Shown: positions 18,365 to 28,409, counted from the first letter of the stretch. The stretch: DNA of 64,000 nt from Chitinophagaceae bacterium (GCA_009996675.1 JAACZQ010000019.1:1-64000), one strand, 5' to 3'. Notes: generated by a model from the letters alone, not told the origin. Translations and numbers: made by a program.

Positions 18365-19447
18365 CTAAAAGCGTACGCTCATACCTATGTTCACGGCCAG
18401 GTCGGCAAAAGCGGCATCACCCTGTGCATACACACCGGTAATGGTTGTGCGCTGTTTGTCGGCATAACTCTGTGTACGATCACGCTTGATGGCAAAGGGC
18501 ACATAAGCGTAGAGATTCACCTTTTTTACAGCATAAGTAATACCGGGTTCTATACTGTACACATAACCGGGTCTGCGGAAACCATAACTGCCATTGATGA
18601 GATCTGAAGCCGGCACACACTCATCGCGGAAACCGGCAGAGAGTGTGAGTTTATTGAAAGTGAAATTGGCACCAAAACGAATCATGTACTGATCGGGCAC
18701 ACTCATCACATCACTGCCATACAATACGGCTGTTGCAGAAGGCGTCCCGCCACGGGCAGTAGATACGCCATTGTGTTCGCGTGGATTGAGCAGGTAAAAC
18801 AGGTTGCCATACAAACTCACTTTGCGGGAAAGGGTATAAAATGCATTGAGTTCACCGGTAAAACCAGTACCACCATCTCCCAGTTGGATTGACTGATCAA
18901 CCGGACCCAACACGCGGGTACCGGTACTGGTATAAAAATAATCCTGCACTTTATAATCGCCGGTGGGCAGTTTGATACCCAGTCCGGCCTGCAGGCTGAA
19001 TTTCTTCATTTTATCAGGATTGGTCAACCAATGGTAAACCGTAAAGCGCATATCACCCATACCAAATGAACTGGTACTGTGACGCGCAGCACCGCCATGC
19101 TCATAGAGAGAGCTGCGGGTATTGGAAATAATGGGCAGATTCACCCCCAGAGACCAGCGTTTATTAAGGATACGTACAGCACTGAGATCAATGGCCATAC
19201 TGTGATTGATCACCTGTGTACCCTGTGCAATGCGTTGCTTTTGTTCTTCAGTACCTACAAAATGACGAAATGAATTGAAATAACGGGTATTGATATTCAT
19301 AGTCCATTTGGCAGGAATAGTATCATGATTCTCAGCATGGTCCATGGTACACATACCACCCACACTACGAATAGCTACACAGCCCTGGGCATTCGCTTTC
19401 AGGCCGAAGAGCATGACCATAGCCGCCATGCAAATAAAGGATTTCAT
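18365..19447 (-). CDS. Outer-membrane beta-barrel protein, transporter-like
   Basis: The 360-residue protein has a signal peptide (MKSFICMAAMVMLFGLKANAQ). Its mature N-terminus is rich in Cys and His (GCVAIRSVGGMC...DHAENHD), which could bind metal or form a disulfide. Strand patterns such as RWSLGVNLPIISN, FGMGDMRFTVYHWL and FSLQAGLGIKLPTGDY match the same transporter-like barrel class as the next gene, and it ends in the aromatic barrel signal MSVRF. It lies 48 bp after VHPO-2 and 39 bp before the second barrel. Confidence 0.65.
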   Translation of the reverse strand: MKSFICMAAMVMLFGLKANAQGCVAIRSVGGMCTMDHAENHDTIPAKWTMNINTRYFNSFRHFVGTEEQKQRIAQGTQVINHSMAIDLSAVRILNKRWSLGVNLPIISNTRSSLYEHGGAARHSTSSFGMGDMRFTVYHWLTNPDKMKKFSLQAGLGIKLPTGDYKVQDYFYTSTGTRVLGPVDQSIQLGDGGTGFTGELNAFYTLSRKVSLYGNLFYLLNPREHNGVSTARGGTPSATAVLYGSDVMSVPDQYMIRFGANFTFNKLTLSAGFRDECVPASDLINGSYGFRRPGYVYSIEPGITYAVKKVNLYAYVPFAIKRDRTQSYADKQRTTITGVYAQGDAAFADLAVNIGMSVRF

Positions 19448-19495
19448 TGTCTGTTAGTTTTTATGCGAAAAGGTTGGTTGTTGCAATGCGATGAA

Positions 19496-20821
19496 TTATT
19501 TTTTCATCTTCAAACGGTCAACGACATATTGACCAACCTTTCTGCCATAATCTGTACTAACAATACAGGAGCTGTGATAATGGATACCGCCATAAAAGCG
19601 GGCCCAGTTATTTTCTTCAGCAGCCTGCCTGAAAGACTTGAAACTGCGGTTTGGTATACCAAATTCCAGTTCGGTAGAATCCACATAAGCAAAATTATCG
19701 CCGAACACACTGGTCAGCGCTTCTGCCGCGGCCGATGAAATAGTGGAATGTCCACAGGTATATTCCGGGAAAGCAGGTGTTTGCAGGTAAGGGCGCCAAT
19801 TGGGATCAATATGTTCATTGATCACAGTTTCCGGCCTTACGGTATTGTATTTATACTTGGCATACCAGCTTTGGATAAAGCCATCAAATAATGCAATAGC
19901 GGTTTTAGCGACAGCATATACATTGGTGGCAAAATCTGCATTGGCTTTTACAGCCGCAATACCTACAATACTCATCCAGTGACCCGATGGCGAAAACTTT
20001 TTACTGCCGTACATCACATGCCCGGTTACATTCATCTTAAAGGGATTATCATCCCAGAATTCTGCAATGTGCTTTTGTTCGGGTGTGAGTGAATCGCCAG
20101 CTGTTTTGATGGCCATCACCTCCTTATAATAAGGACTCTGCTTATCGGTAATATTAAACGGAATGGGTTTGGGAGCATCAAATAATGAAGCACTGTCCAT
20201 TACCATAGGTCTGATCTCTGCCCAATGGGGTTCTACCGCTGAGGCATACATAGGCGGTGTGGGTACCCAGCGTCCGGGCACTTTCAACACGGCATATTTT
20301 TCAGCACCGCGCGTCTCCAAATAATTATCCTTTTTACTCCAGCGGATGATATTCGCACTCACGCTGTCGGCCAGCACCCGGGATGCTTCAAGCACTTTTT
20401 TGCTCAATCCCAGAGAACGGGCTTTGTTGAGAATACTGTCCTGGTATACCTGCATACTTCCCTCGGGAAAAGTTACCATTTCCCCAACTTTCATATAGGC
20501 CAGCAATGTAGCCAGTTCTATATCCATATCAGGAGTAATGGCAGGAAGGCTGGGCTTTTTCAATCCGTTCAGCTGTCCACCCAATGATTCATATTGTGCC
20601 GGATAAGCAGCCGCAATTACTTCATAAGCTGCCACCGCTGCATAAGCATAATTCCTAGATGCCACCATTGGCGGGAAATTATTACCCATAACCACGGTAT
20701 TCAATTCATGTACAGTTTGACTGAATAATCTGGGATCGTGGAGATATGTTTTATAATCTTCTTTGTTTTGGCAGCCCGCTATACACAGCATCAGCATAAG
20801 CCCACCCATGAGCTTTTTCAT
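19496..20821 (-). CDS. Vanadium-dependent haloperoxidase / PAP2-like lipoprotein (VHPO-2), Cys in the SGH motif
   Basis: The 441-residue lipoprotein (lipobox IAGC) has the VHPO active-site order Lys322-x6-Arg329-Pro (KYKYNTVRP), Cys356-Gly357-His358 (FPEYTCGHST), Arg408 and His414 (ARFYGGIH). The Ser that hydrogen-bonds vanadate in the classical S-G-H motif is replaced by Cys; the codon is TGT on the minus strand. The two sister enzymes in the window keep Ser. The rest of the fold, including FWDDNPF and GHWMSI, closely follows VHPO-3. The change may alter the halide/phosphatase balance or cofactor affinity (inference). Confidence 0.88.
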   Translation of the reverse strand: MKKLMGGLMLMLCIAGCQNKEDYKTYLHDPRLFSQTVHELNTVVMGNNFPPMVASRNYAYAAVAAYEVIAAAYPAQYESLGGQLNGLKKPSLPAITPDMDIELATLLAYMKVGEMVTFPEGSMQVYQDSILNKARSLGLSKKVLEASRVLADSVSANIIRWSKKDNYLETRGAEKYAVLKVPGRWVPTPPMYASAVEPHWAEIRPMVMDSASLFDAPKPIPFNITDKQSPYYKEVMAIKTAGDSLTPEQKHIAEFWDDNPFKMNVTGHVMYGSKKFSPSGHWMSIVGIAAVKANADFATNVYAVAKTAIALFDGFIQSWYAKYKYNTVRPETVINEHIDPNWRPYLQTPAFPEYTCGHSTISSAAAEALTSVFGDNFAYVDSTELEFGIPNRSFKSFRQAAEENNWARFYGGIHYHSSCIVSTDYGRKVGQYVVDRLKMKK

Positions 20822-20883
20822 AGATCAGTTCCGTTTAATAAATAGTCTTGGTAGTAGAGAAAATGGTCGAGAAAGGGTAAATA

Positions 20884-21444
20884 TTACCCTGCAGTTACCG
20901 GCGGATGATCAATGTCTTTTTCATACCCTGCCGCTAAATGGTCATTGCTGTGCCCGGCTAAAGTCTGTACCGGTGTCACATCCCTAAACTGCCAGGAAAA
21001 AGAATGATCTCCGGTAAAATCCGAGAGCGAGAACTTCAATGCCTGTGGCTGATTGGGTATATTCTGGGTTGATTTTGTAACAGCATAATCATTGGCCAGT
21101 CCGAGGAACACTTCCCGTGCATTACGGATACCGGCTTTTTCGATGTTGGGAACACATAAGAGTTCCAGTGAATCGCGGTAGAAACGGCGCTTCACAAAAT
21201 GATAGGTAACACCATTGATATCTATATTGCCGGATGCATTTTCGAATTCGGCAGTATTGGCCCCATAAGGTGTGCTGGCCGGCACTTTAATGTGCAGGAG
21301 CATGGACTCATCATAACTGTTCTCATACAGTGATGCTTCAAAAGCCCGGTCCGAAGCAGTTTCCATACAGGTCAGTATCAGGCGGTAACCGCCCAGGCTC
21401 AGCATCAGCAGCCCCAATACCAGTATGGAAACAATCTTCTTCAC
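20884..21444 (-). CDS. Exported or membrane-anchored protein of unknown function
   Basis: The 186-residue protein has one N-terminal hydrophobic segment (IVSILVLGLLMLSLGGY) and a soluble domain with short strands (INGVTYHFVKRRFYRDSLELLCVPN). It contains His-rich ends (FTGDHSFSW, GHSNDH, DIDHPP) that might bind metal. I do not recognise a family. It lies between the GH65 gene (18 bp upstream) and VHPO-2 (62 bp downstream), so it is probably co-expressed with the haloperoxidase. Confidence 0.6.
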   Translation of the reverse strand: MKKIVSILVLGLLMLSLGGYRLILTCMETASDRAFEASLYENSYDESMLLHIKVPASTPYGANTAEFENASGNIDINGVTYHFVKRRFYRDSLELLCVPNIEKAGIRNAREVFLGLANDYAVTKSTQNIPNQPQALKFSLSDFTGDHSFSWQFRDVTPVQTLAGHSNDHLAAGYEKDIDHPPVTAG

Positions 21445-21462
21445 AAAATAAATATAAGGATT

Positions 21463-23496
21463 TTATTCAACCGTATAGGTTTTTTTATCAACGCCAACCC
21501 CGGTTATGCGTAGTTTTTTCCAGTTCTTGGGCAGGGCCGATTTGATTTGTGTTAGCCCCTTGGGGGTGATATCAAGCCCGCCGAAACCCATTAGCACAGC
21601 CTGTAAGATTCCACCTGCCCCGGTAGCAAAATAAGGATTGGTTCCTCCCTTGGTTTCTGCAATCACCCGGAAGGGGGGATTGAGGTTGGGCTCATACGCA
21701 TCTTTGAAAAAATGTCCGGCTTTCTCCCCATTACCCAAGCGGGCATACAGCAACGCAAAAATGGCCTGTGTCATGGCCGGGGTTCCCTCATTGGGCACCC
21801 GGGTTTCATAATACTGGAGATCAGCCAGTACCCGTGCAGGGTCACTGACTTCTTTTAATGGATAAGACAGCAGGTTTACATCGGCTTGTTTGATACCCTC
21901 TCCGTTATAGGCCGCATGTTCACGGGTTACCCCGTTCGGCATTTTGAGGATGGGAATATGCTGTGCCACATGCGCCCAGTCCGGGTCTGCTTTCAGCTTC
22001 AGCAACCGCGCGGCTTCTGTGGCATAATTCAATACCGCTTTCGCCGAAGCATTGGTCCAGGCATTATTGTCTACATTCTCTGCCCACTCATCGGCTGCCA
22101 CCACATTATTGATATCGTATTTCCCCGGCCCATTGCGCTCTACACGGCTGGCCCAGAAATCGGCAGTTTCTTTCAAGAGCGGCCATCCCTTTTCACGCAG
22201 CCATACGGTATCCTGTGTAACACAATAATAATTCCAGGCAGCAATACCCACACAGGCAGTGATATGGTGTTCGAATGGACCGCTCAATGCCCATACCGGT
22301 GTTTCTTCTACGCCAGTGGCAGCACTTTCCCAGGGGAACATGGCACCTTTATACCCATGACTGAATGCATTTTTCCGGGCAGCAGGTAAACGGTTATACC
22401 GGTATTCCACCATGCTTTTCGCCATCTCCGGTTGCAGTACCAGCAAGGCCGGATACATCCATAATTCGGTATCCCAGAACACATGGCCATTATACCCCAG
22501 TCCGCTTAAACCCATGGGTGAGGGGCTGTAATCATATCCCTCCCGTACAAAAGAATACAGGTGATACATCATGCTGTGAACATCCTGCTGGGCCTGCGGA
22601 TCTCCTTCAATCTGTATATCACTCTGCCATAGTTTGGACCAGGCCTGCTGATGAAAACGCAGCAGGAGGTCACGACCCTCCAGTTTGGCAAACAGCGTCA
22701 TGCGCTCTGCTTCATTCAGCGGATCATCGTGATGTGCACTGGTAATGGAAGAACCGGCAATGGAAAAGCGATAGGTAGTACCCGCTTTCAGTGTTTTGCC
22801 AAACTTCATCAGGTGGCGGTTATTATCCCACATTTCATGAATCACACGGGGTTCTTCTCCATGTTTCTCTGAAAATAAAAATGTATTGGAAGCACACATC
22901 TGCAGCTTTCCGGTAGGACTTTTGGCAGTAGAGGTAAGGAGACTAATGGTTACATGTGGACGATCGATCTCATTATAATAATTCTGAACATCTTTCAGTG
23001 CATCGGGCGCTTCCATCACCGAAGCAGCGTTCAGGGTTATATCTTTTTTAGCAGTGATTTCCACATCCATCAATACCGTAAAGGGCAAATGACGCAGTGA
23101 ATAGTAAGTATAGCGTATACTGGCTTTATCGCCATAATCAAAACGGGTGGTGAAAGAAGCCTGTTTCATATCCAGCTCCTGCTGAAAACCCCGGGTATCA
23201 GCTGCACTGATTTCTTTTCCATCAATACCCAACTGCATATTCAGCAGATTAAAGCTGCGCAGGAAATTACTCACGCGGCCGCGACCATATAAATCGTAAG
23301 CACCAGCCAGTACCACATCTTTTACTTTGAAGGGTTCCGGGGAAGAAACAATGCCAATCATACCATTAGCAACCGTAATACCGTAATAACCGGAAGGGTT
23401 TATGGCCGTAGCGCTAATCTTCCAGGGATCCTGTGCCATTACCTGTTTTCCAGACAGGCAAAAGAAAACCGCGAAAAGCAAGATCAATCGTTTCAT
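21463..23496 (-). CDS. Glycoside hydrolase family 65-like exported enzyme
   Basis: The 677-residue protein has a signal peptide (ending QVMAQ), an N-terminal beta-sandwich domain (about 30-280) and an (alpha/alpha)6 catalytic domain. GH65-type motifs are GHVFWDTELW (337-346), FPWESA (387-392) and AADEW at 467-471 followed by VDNNAWTNAS; Glu470 is the probable general acid. The FPWES/EE pattern is closer to acid-trehalase and glucosylgalactosyl-hydroxylysine-glucosidase-type hydrolases than to disaccharide phosphorylases (inference). It heads the VHPO gene series and is divergent from an FG-GAP lipoprotein gene. Confidence 0.8.
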   Translation of the reverse strand: MKRLILLFAVFFCLSGKQVMAQDPWKISATAINPSGYYGITVANGMIGIVSSPEPFKVKDVVLAGAYDLYGRGRVSNFLRSFNLLNMQLGIDGKEISAADTRGFQQELDMKQASFTTRFDYGDKASIRYTYYSLRHLPFTVLMDVEITAKKDITLNAASVMEAPDALKDVQNYYNEIDRPHVTISLLTSTAKSPTGKLQMCASNTFLFSEKHGEEPRVIHEMWDNNRHLMKFGKTLKAGTTYRFSIAGSSITSAHHDDPLNEAERMTLFAKLEGRDLLLRFHQQAWSKLWQSDIQIEGDPQAQQDVHSMMYHLYSFVREGYDYSPSPMGLSGLGYNGHVFWDTELWMYPALLVLQPEMAKSMVEYRYNRLPAARKNAFSHGYKGAMFPWESAATGVEETPVWALSGPFEHHITACVGIAAWNYYCVTQDTVWLREKGWPLLKETADFWASRVERNGPGKYDINNVVAADEWAENVDNNAWTNASAKAVLNYATEAARLLKLKADPDWAHVAQHIPILKMPNGVTREHAAYNGEGIKQADVNLLSYPLKEVSDPARVLADLQYYETRVPNEGTPAMTQAIFALLYARLGNGEKAGHFFKDAYEPNLNPPFRVIAETKGGTNPYFATGAGGILQAVLMGFGGLDITPKGLTQIKSALPKNWKKLRITGVGVDKKTYTVE

Positions 23497-23525
23497 AATG
23501 CTTAATTTGTAGTATTAACCTGAGT

Positions 23526-23533
23526 CAAATTTA
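23526..23533 (-). promoter_or_regulatory. -7 promoter box for the GH65-VHPO gene series
   Basis: On the minus strand this reads TAAATTTG, a perfect TAnnTTTG, 30 bp before the GH65 start codon. The whole divergent spacer is only 50 bp, so the plus-strand FG-GAP promoter must overlap it. Confidence 0.5.
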
Positions 23534-23546
23534 CTCTAAACCCTGT

Positions 23547-26500
23547 ATGAAACCCTGCTTTTTTGGGGTGGCTTGCCTATTCCTGCTACTGGGCTGCCAA
23601 TCCCGTCCAACCCTGTTTGAATCGGTGACACCGGAAAAATCCGGCATCCGGTTCGCAAATCATATTGCCGAAACCGAACAGCTGAATATTCTCAACTACG
23701 AATACCTCTATAATGGCGGTGGCGTAGGCGTGGGTGATTTCAACAACGACAGCCTGCCCGATCTCTATTTCACAGGCAATATGGTTCCCAATAAACTCTA
23801 CCTTAACAAGGGCAATTTCAAATTTGAAGATATTACCGAAGCAGCCGGGGTGGATGGTGCCGGCAGGTGGAGCAAGGGTGCCAGTATTGTGGATATTAAC
23901 AATGATGGCTTAATGGATATTTATGTGTGTACTGCTGTACTACCCGACAGCAATGCACGCAAAAATCTCTTGTACATCAACCGCGGCATCAATAAAGCCA
24001 CAGGCCTTCCGGTATTTGAGGAATCAGCTGCCGCTTACGGACTGGCCGATGCTTCCAATACACATATGGCTGCTTTCTTTGACTATGATAACGATGGTGA
24101 TCTGGATGTTTACCTCCTGCTCAATGACCTGGATGGCACTTATCCCAATGAATTTCGTCCCATCAGAAAAGACGGTTCCTGGCCCAATACCGATAAACTT
24201 TTGGAGAACCGGTTCGACAGTACACTGGGACATGCGGTCTTCTCCGACGTATCTGCCCGTGCGGGTATTCTGATTGAAGGACATGGCCTGGGTGTGAGCA
24301 TTGCCGATATTAACCAGGATGGATGGAAAGATATTTATGTAAGCAATGATTATCTGTCCAACAATATACTGTACATCAATAATGGCAATGGCACATTTAC
24401 CGATCAGTCGTGCATCTATTTCAAACATACCAGTAAGAATGCCATGGGTAATGATATTGCCGATATCAATAACGATGGGTATGCCGACATTATTGAAACC
24501 GATATGATGCCGGCTGATAACTATCGTCTGAAAATGATGCATTCCGATATCAGTTACCAGACTTTCCAGAACAGCGACCGTTTTGGTTACCAATATCAGT
24601 ATCCCCGCAACACATTACAATTGAATCAGGGATTTTCACCCGGTGATTCTGCCAGACCGGTATTCAGTGAGATTGCTTATTTGAGTGGTGTGGCGCAAAC
24701 CGACTGGAGTTGGTCGCCACTGCTGGCAGATATGGATAATGATGGGTTCCGCGACCTGATCGTTAGTAATGGCCTGCCGAAAGATATGTCGGACAAGGAT
24801 TTTATGGCTTACCGCCAGAATGCTGTTGCCAATGCCCCGCTGACAACGGTCTTACAGCAATTGTCGGAGGTGAAGATCAGCAATTACATTTATCGCAATA
24901 ACGGCGATCTGCAATTCACTGATATGACCAAGGCCTGGGGTTGGGACTTCCCTACTTTCTCTGCGGGCATGGCGTATGCTGATCTGGATGGTGATGGTGA
25001 CCTGGATGTGGTGATCAATAATTCCAACATGCCGGTTACACTGCTGCGCAACAAAGAATCGGAAGCCAAAATCCAAACACATTACCTGCGAGTTGCGCTG
25101 AAAGGAACAGCTTTCAATAGGCATGGTATTGGTGCCAACATCAGTTTATTTTACCAGGGCAAACAACAAAATACAGAACTTACCCCTTACCGGGGCTATC
25201 TCTCTACGGTGGAAACAGCCGCACATTTTGGGTTGGGTAATAGTACCAAGGTGGATTCATTAGTCATACACTGGCCCGATCACCGCAGGCAGGTGATCAA
25301 AAATCCTGGCATAGATCGGGTATTGCAAGTGTCATACGATACATCGGCACCCGTTGTGCCGGTTCATCCGCCGCAGGCAACATCTCCATCATTATTTGCC
25401 GAAGTAAAAAATGCCGGAGACCTACGCTTTGTTTTTTCAGAAATCGACTTTATTGATTTTGATATTCAAAAATTATTACCGCATAAATTTACACAATACG
25501 GCCCTTCACTGGCTGCCGGCGATCTGAATAGCGACGGGCTGGATGACCTGGTCGTTGGCGGCGGTTCTCCTTTCCATGCGTCTGCTTTTTTTCAGCAACC
25601 CAATGGGAAATTTATACGCAAGAAAATGCCCGGCTTCAATGAGCCACAGTTACAGGATGATGCCGGCATTTGTTTACTGGATGCAGACCAGGATGGCGAT
25701 CTGGATATTTACATAGCATCCGGTGGTGCTGAAAACGAACCACAGACAAAAGCCTATACCGATCATTTTTACCTGAATGATGGCAAAGGTAATTTCACAG
25801 AACTGAGTAATACTGATTTTACCAATAACCGAACCAGCAAGAGCTGTGTAATTGCGGCAGATTATGACCGCGACGGCGATCTGGATATCTTCCTTGGCGG
25901 AAGGATCTTACCGGGACAGTACCCCATGCCCGTGAGCAGTTTTATTTACCGCAATGATAGCAAAGCAGGGAAAATCATCTTTACAGATGTTACCCGGACT
26001 GTTGCACCTGAAATGCAGCATATTGGTATGATCACATCGGCCCGCTGGTCGGATATGAATAATGATAACCAACCCGATCTGTTGTTAACAACCGACTGGG
26101 GTAGCATACAGGTATTCCGCAATGAAAAAGGGGTGCTGAAAAAAGTAAGCACAGGCCAGGAACAACAAACCGGCTGGTGGAACAGTATTACCGCCGCCGA
26201 TCTGGACAATGATGGTGATATGGATTATGTGGTAGGTAATTATGGTAACAATGGTTTCCTGCAACCCAGACCTGAGACCCCGGTTCGCGGTTATGCTAAA
26301 GACTTTGACAATAATTCCAGCTTAGATGCCGTATTCAGTACTTATTTGCCTACAGGTGTACGCGGGCCATTGAAAGAATACCCCATAGTAGCCCGTGATC
26401 TCTTTCTGAAGGAACTGACAGTATTTAAAGAGCGATACCCCAATTATGCTTCTTATGCCAAGAGTGATATAGGACAGTTATTCCCGGAACAACTTATGAA

Positions 26501-27095
26501 CAATGCCTACAAAGTACAGGCAACTAATTTTCATACCGGCTGGTTAGAGAACAAAGGTAATTTTCAACTGGAATGGCACACACTGCCTATTGAAGCACAG
26601 TTTGCACCGGTATATGGCATGGTGGCGCGCGATTTTAATGGCGATGGCTGGGTAGATATAGCGCTCTGTGGTAATGAATATTCCATGGCACCCTATCTGG
26701 GCAGGTACGATGCGCTGAATGGCCTGGTATTACTCAATAAAAGCAAAGGGCAATTTCAAGCACTCAGTCTGCCGGAAAGCGGTTTATGGATTCCCGGTAA
26801 TGCAAAATCCCTGGTTGAAATGAGTATTGGTAAAAACTATGCACTGGTAGCCGGACAAAACAGGGATATGCTGAAAGCCTTCTCCGCACAACGCTACAGC
26901 TTCCCGGTTATACCCGCTAAACCAGGAGAATCCTTTGCCATCGTTACTTTAAAAAATGGCAGCACCCGGCGGGAAGAATTGTATACCGGCAACGGCTTTC
27001 TCTCCCAGTCTGTCCCCATGCTAACCCTGACACCAGCCATACAGGAAATCAAATTTGTACAAACGAATGGCAGTTCCAGAATTGTAAAACCCTAA
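23547..27095 (+). CDS. FG-GAP/VCBS repeat and ASPIC/UnbV lipoprotein
   Basis: The 1182-residue protein has a lipoprotein signal (LFLLLGC) and many FG-GAP/VCBS repeats, each with a Ca-binding D-x-[ND]-x-D-G loop (DFNNDSLPD, DINNDGLMD, DYDNDGDLD, DINQDGWKD, DMDNDGFRD). An ASPIC/UnbV domain lies at about 512-596 (GIGANISLF, YLSTVETAAHFGLG, DSLVIHWPD), then a second propeller-like repeat block reaches the C-terminus. Such CRTAC1-like proteins are extracellular Ca-stabilised propellers of unknown catalytic role. It is followed after 3 bp by VHPO-3 and is divergent from the GH65-VHPO series. Confidence 0.9.
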   Translation: MKPCFFGVACLFLLLGCQSRPTLFESVTPEKSGIRFANHIAETEQLNILNYEYLYNGGGVGVGDFNNDSLPDLYFTGNMVPNKLYLNKGNFKFEDITEAAGVDGAGRWSKGASIVDINNDGLMDIYVCTAVLPDSNARKNLLYINRGINKATGLPVFEESAAAYGLADASNTHMAAFFDYDNDGDLDVYLLLNDLDGTYPNEFRPIRKDGSWPNTDKLLENRFDSTLGHAVFSDVSARAGILIEGHGLGVSIADINQDGWKDIYVSNDYLSNNILYINNGNGTFTDQSCIYFKHTSKNAMGNDIADINNDGYADIIETDMMPADNYRLKMMHSDISYQTFQNSDRFGYQYQYPRNTLQLNQGFSPGDSARPVFSEIAYLSGVAQTDWSWSPLLADMDNDGFRDLIVSNGLPKDMSDKDFMAYRQNAVANAPLTTVLQQLSEVKISNYIYRNNGDLQFTDMTKAWGWDFPTFSAGMAYADLDGDGDLDVVINNSNMPVTLLRNKESEAKIQTHYLRVALKGTAFNRHGIGANISLFYQGKQQNTELTPYRGYLSTVETAAHFGLGNSTKVDSLVIHWPDHRRQVIKNPGIDRVLQVSYDTSAPVVPVHPPQATSPSLFAEVKNAGDLRFVFSEIDFIDFDIQKLLPHKFTQYGPSLAAGDLNSDGLDDLVVGGGSPFHASAFFQQPNGKFIRKKMPGFNEPQLQDDAGICLLDADQDGDLDIYIASGGAENEPQTKAYTDHFYLNDGKGNFTELSNTDFTNNRTSKSCVIAADYDRDGDLDIFLGGRILPGQYPMPVSSFIYRNDSKAGKIIFTDVTRTVAPEMQHIGMITSARWSDMNNDNQPDLLLTTDWGSIQVFRNEKGVLKKVSTGQEQQTGWWNSITAADLDNDGDMDYVVGNYGNNGFLQPRPETPVRGYAKDFDNNSSLDAVFSTYLPTGVRGPLKEYPIVARDLFLKELTVFKERYPNYASYAKSDIGQLFPEQLMNNAYKVQATNFHTGWLENKGNFQLEWHTLPIEAQFAPVYGMVARDFNGDGWVDIALCGNEYSMAPYLGRYDALNGLVLLNKSKGQFQALSLPESGLWIPGNAKSLVEMSIGKNYALVAGQNRDMLKAFSAQRYSFPVIPAKPGESFAIVTLKNGSTRREELYTGNGFLSQSVPMLTLTPAIQEIKFVQTNGSSRIVKP

Positions 27096-27098
27096 CGC

Positions 27099-28409
27099 AT
27101 GAATGGTAAATTATTGCTTGCAGCTTGTCTGTTCACCTTTACCCTGAGCTGGCAGTCCTGTACCCAAAAGCAAACACAACAGTATTTCGGAAACGCTTTA
27201 CAGCGGGCCTGCGTGCAGGAATTAACCAATGTAATTGTATACGATATTCTCAATCCGCCCGTAGCCAGTCGCATGTACGCTTACTCCAATCTCGCGTATT
27301 ACGAAGCGATCCGCGGAACAGACATCAACTATCCTTCCCTTCTTCCCAGGCTCAAGGGATTCGATACTGTATCGGCACCTCAACCCAGACGGGGTTATGA
27401 TTATAGACTCGCCGCTGTTACCGCTTTTATGCAGGTGGCAGAGAAACTTGTTTTTTCAAAAGACAGTATTCGTGCAGCGAGGGAACGATTATTACAGGAA
27501 TTTGGCAATCTGGATAAAACGGTTTATCAGCAATCTGTACAATGGGGAGAAAAAGTTGCTGCTGTTATCCTGCAACGCGCAGCAAATGACCAGTATAAGA
27601 TTACCCGCGGTATGCCCCGCTTCAGCGTATTAAAAGAGAAAGGTATCTGGCAACAGACACCACCCGATTATGAAGAAGCTGCTGAACCCAACTGGTGGCG
27701 GATTCAGCCTTTGTTACTGGATTCTGCTACTCAGTTTGCACCACCACGGCCACCGGCCTATTCACTGGACACAAAAAGTCAGTACCACAAAGAGTTACTG
27801 GAATTATACCAGATGAGTCAGGCCCTTACGCCAGAGCAAAAGCTCATTGCCCGTTTCTGGGATGACAATCCTTTTGTATCGGAACACAAGGGCCATCTCA
27901 CATACGCCAATAAAAAAACAACGCCTGTTGGCCACTGGATGGGCATCAGTGCTATCCTATGCACCAATGCAAACCTTACGGAACTGCAAACTGCCAAAGC
28001 TTTCGCCCTTACATCGGCCGCAATCTTCGATGGTTTTATTTCCTGCTGGCAGGAGAAATATTTCAGCAAAACGGTACGGCCGGTAACAGTCATCCGCGAA
28101 ACTATTGCCTCGGAATGGAATCCTTTATTGCAAACACCGCCCTTCCCGGAATATACCAGCGGGCATAGCGTAATATCCGGTGCTGCAGCGAGGATATTAG
28201 CGCAGCAGGTTGGCAATAAAATAGCATTCCGGGATACCACAGAGCTCCGCTACCTCGGCCTTGAAAGAAGTTTCAGTTCAGTAGAAGCAGCGGCGGAAGA
28301 AGTCAGCATAAGCCGTATGTATGGCGGTATTCATTACCGATCGGCGGTTGACAACGGACTGGCCCAGGGCCGGAAAATCGCTGACCTATACAACAGGATA
28401 TTCCCTTAA
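27099..28409 (+). CDS. Vanadium-dependent haloperoxidase / PAP2-like lipoprotein (VHPO-3)
   Basis: The 436-residue protein has a lipoprotein signal (WQSC) and a complete vanadate site: Lys320-x6-Arg327-Pro (KYFSKTVRP), Ser354-Gly355-His356 (FPEYTSGHS), Arg406 and His412 (SRMYGGIH). It is a close paralogue of VHPO-2 across the whole length (shared FWDDNPF, GHWMGI, IFDGFISCW). It starts 3 bp after the FG-GAP/ASPIC gene, so the two are almost certainly one transcript and may act together at the cell surface. Confidence 0.9.
   Translation: MNGKLLLAACLFTFTLSWQSCTQKQTQQYFGNALQRACVQELTNVIVYDILNPPVASRMYAYSNLAYYEAIRGTDINYPSLLPRLKGFDTVSAPQPRRGYDYRLAAVTAFMQVAEKLVFSKDSIRAARERLLQEFGNLDKTVYQQSVQWGEKVAAVILQRAANDQYKITRGMPRFSVLKEKGIWQQTPPDYEEAAEPNWWRIQPLLLDSATQFAPPRPPAYSLDTKSQYHKELLELYQMSQALTPEQKLIARFWDDNPFVSEHKGHLTYANKKTTPVGHWMGISAILCTNANLTELQTAKAFALTSAAIFDGFISCWQEKYFSKTVRPVTVIRETIASEWNPLLQTPPFPEYTSGHSVISGAAARILAQQVGNKIAFRDTTELRYLGLERSFSSVEAAAEEVSISRMYGGIHYRSAVDNGLAQGRKIADLYNRIFP

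Noticed and set aside
24024-24593. 189-residue minus-strand frame opposite the first FG-GAP gene
   Set aside because: Same reason: open antisense frame created by repeated D-x-N-x-D-G codons.
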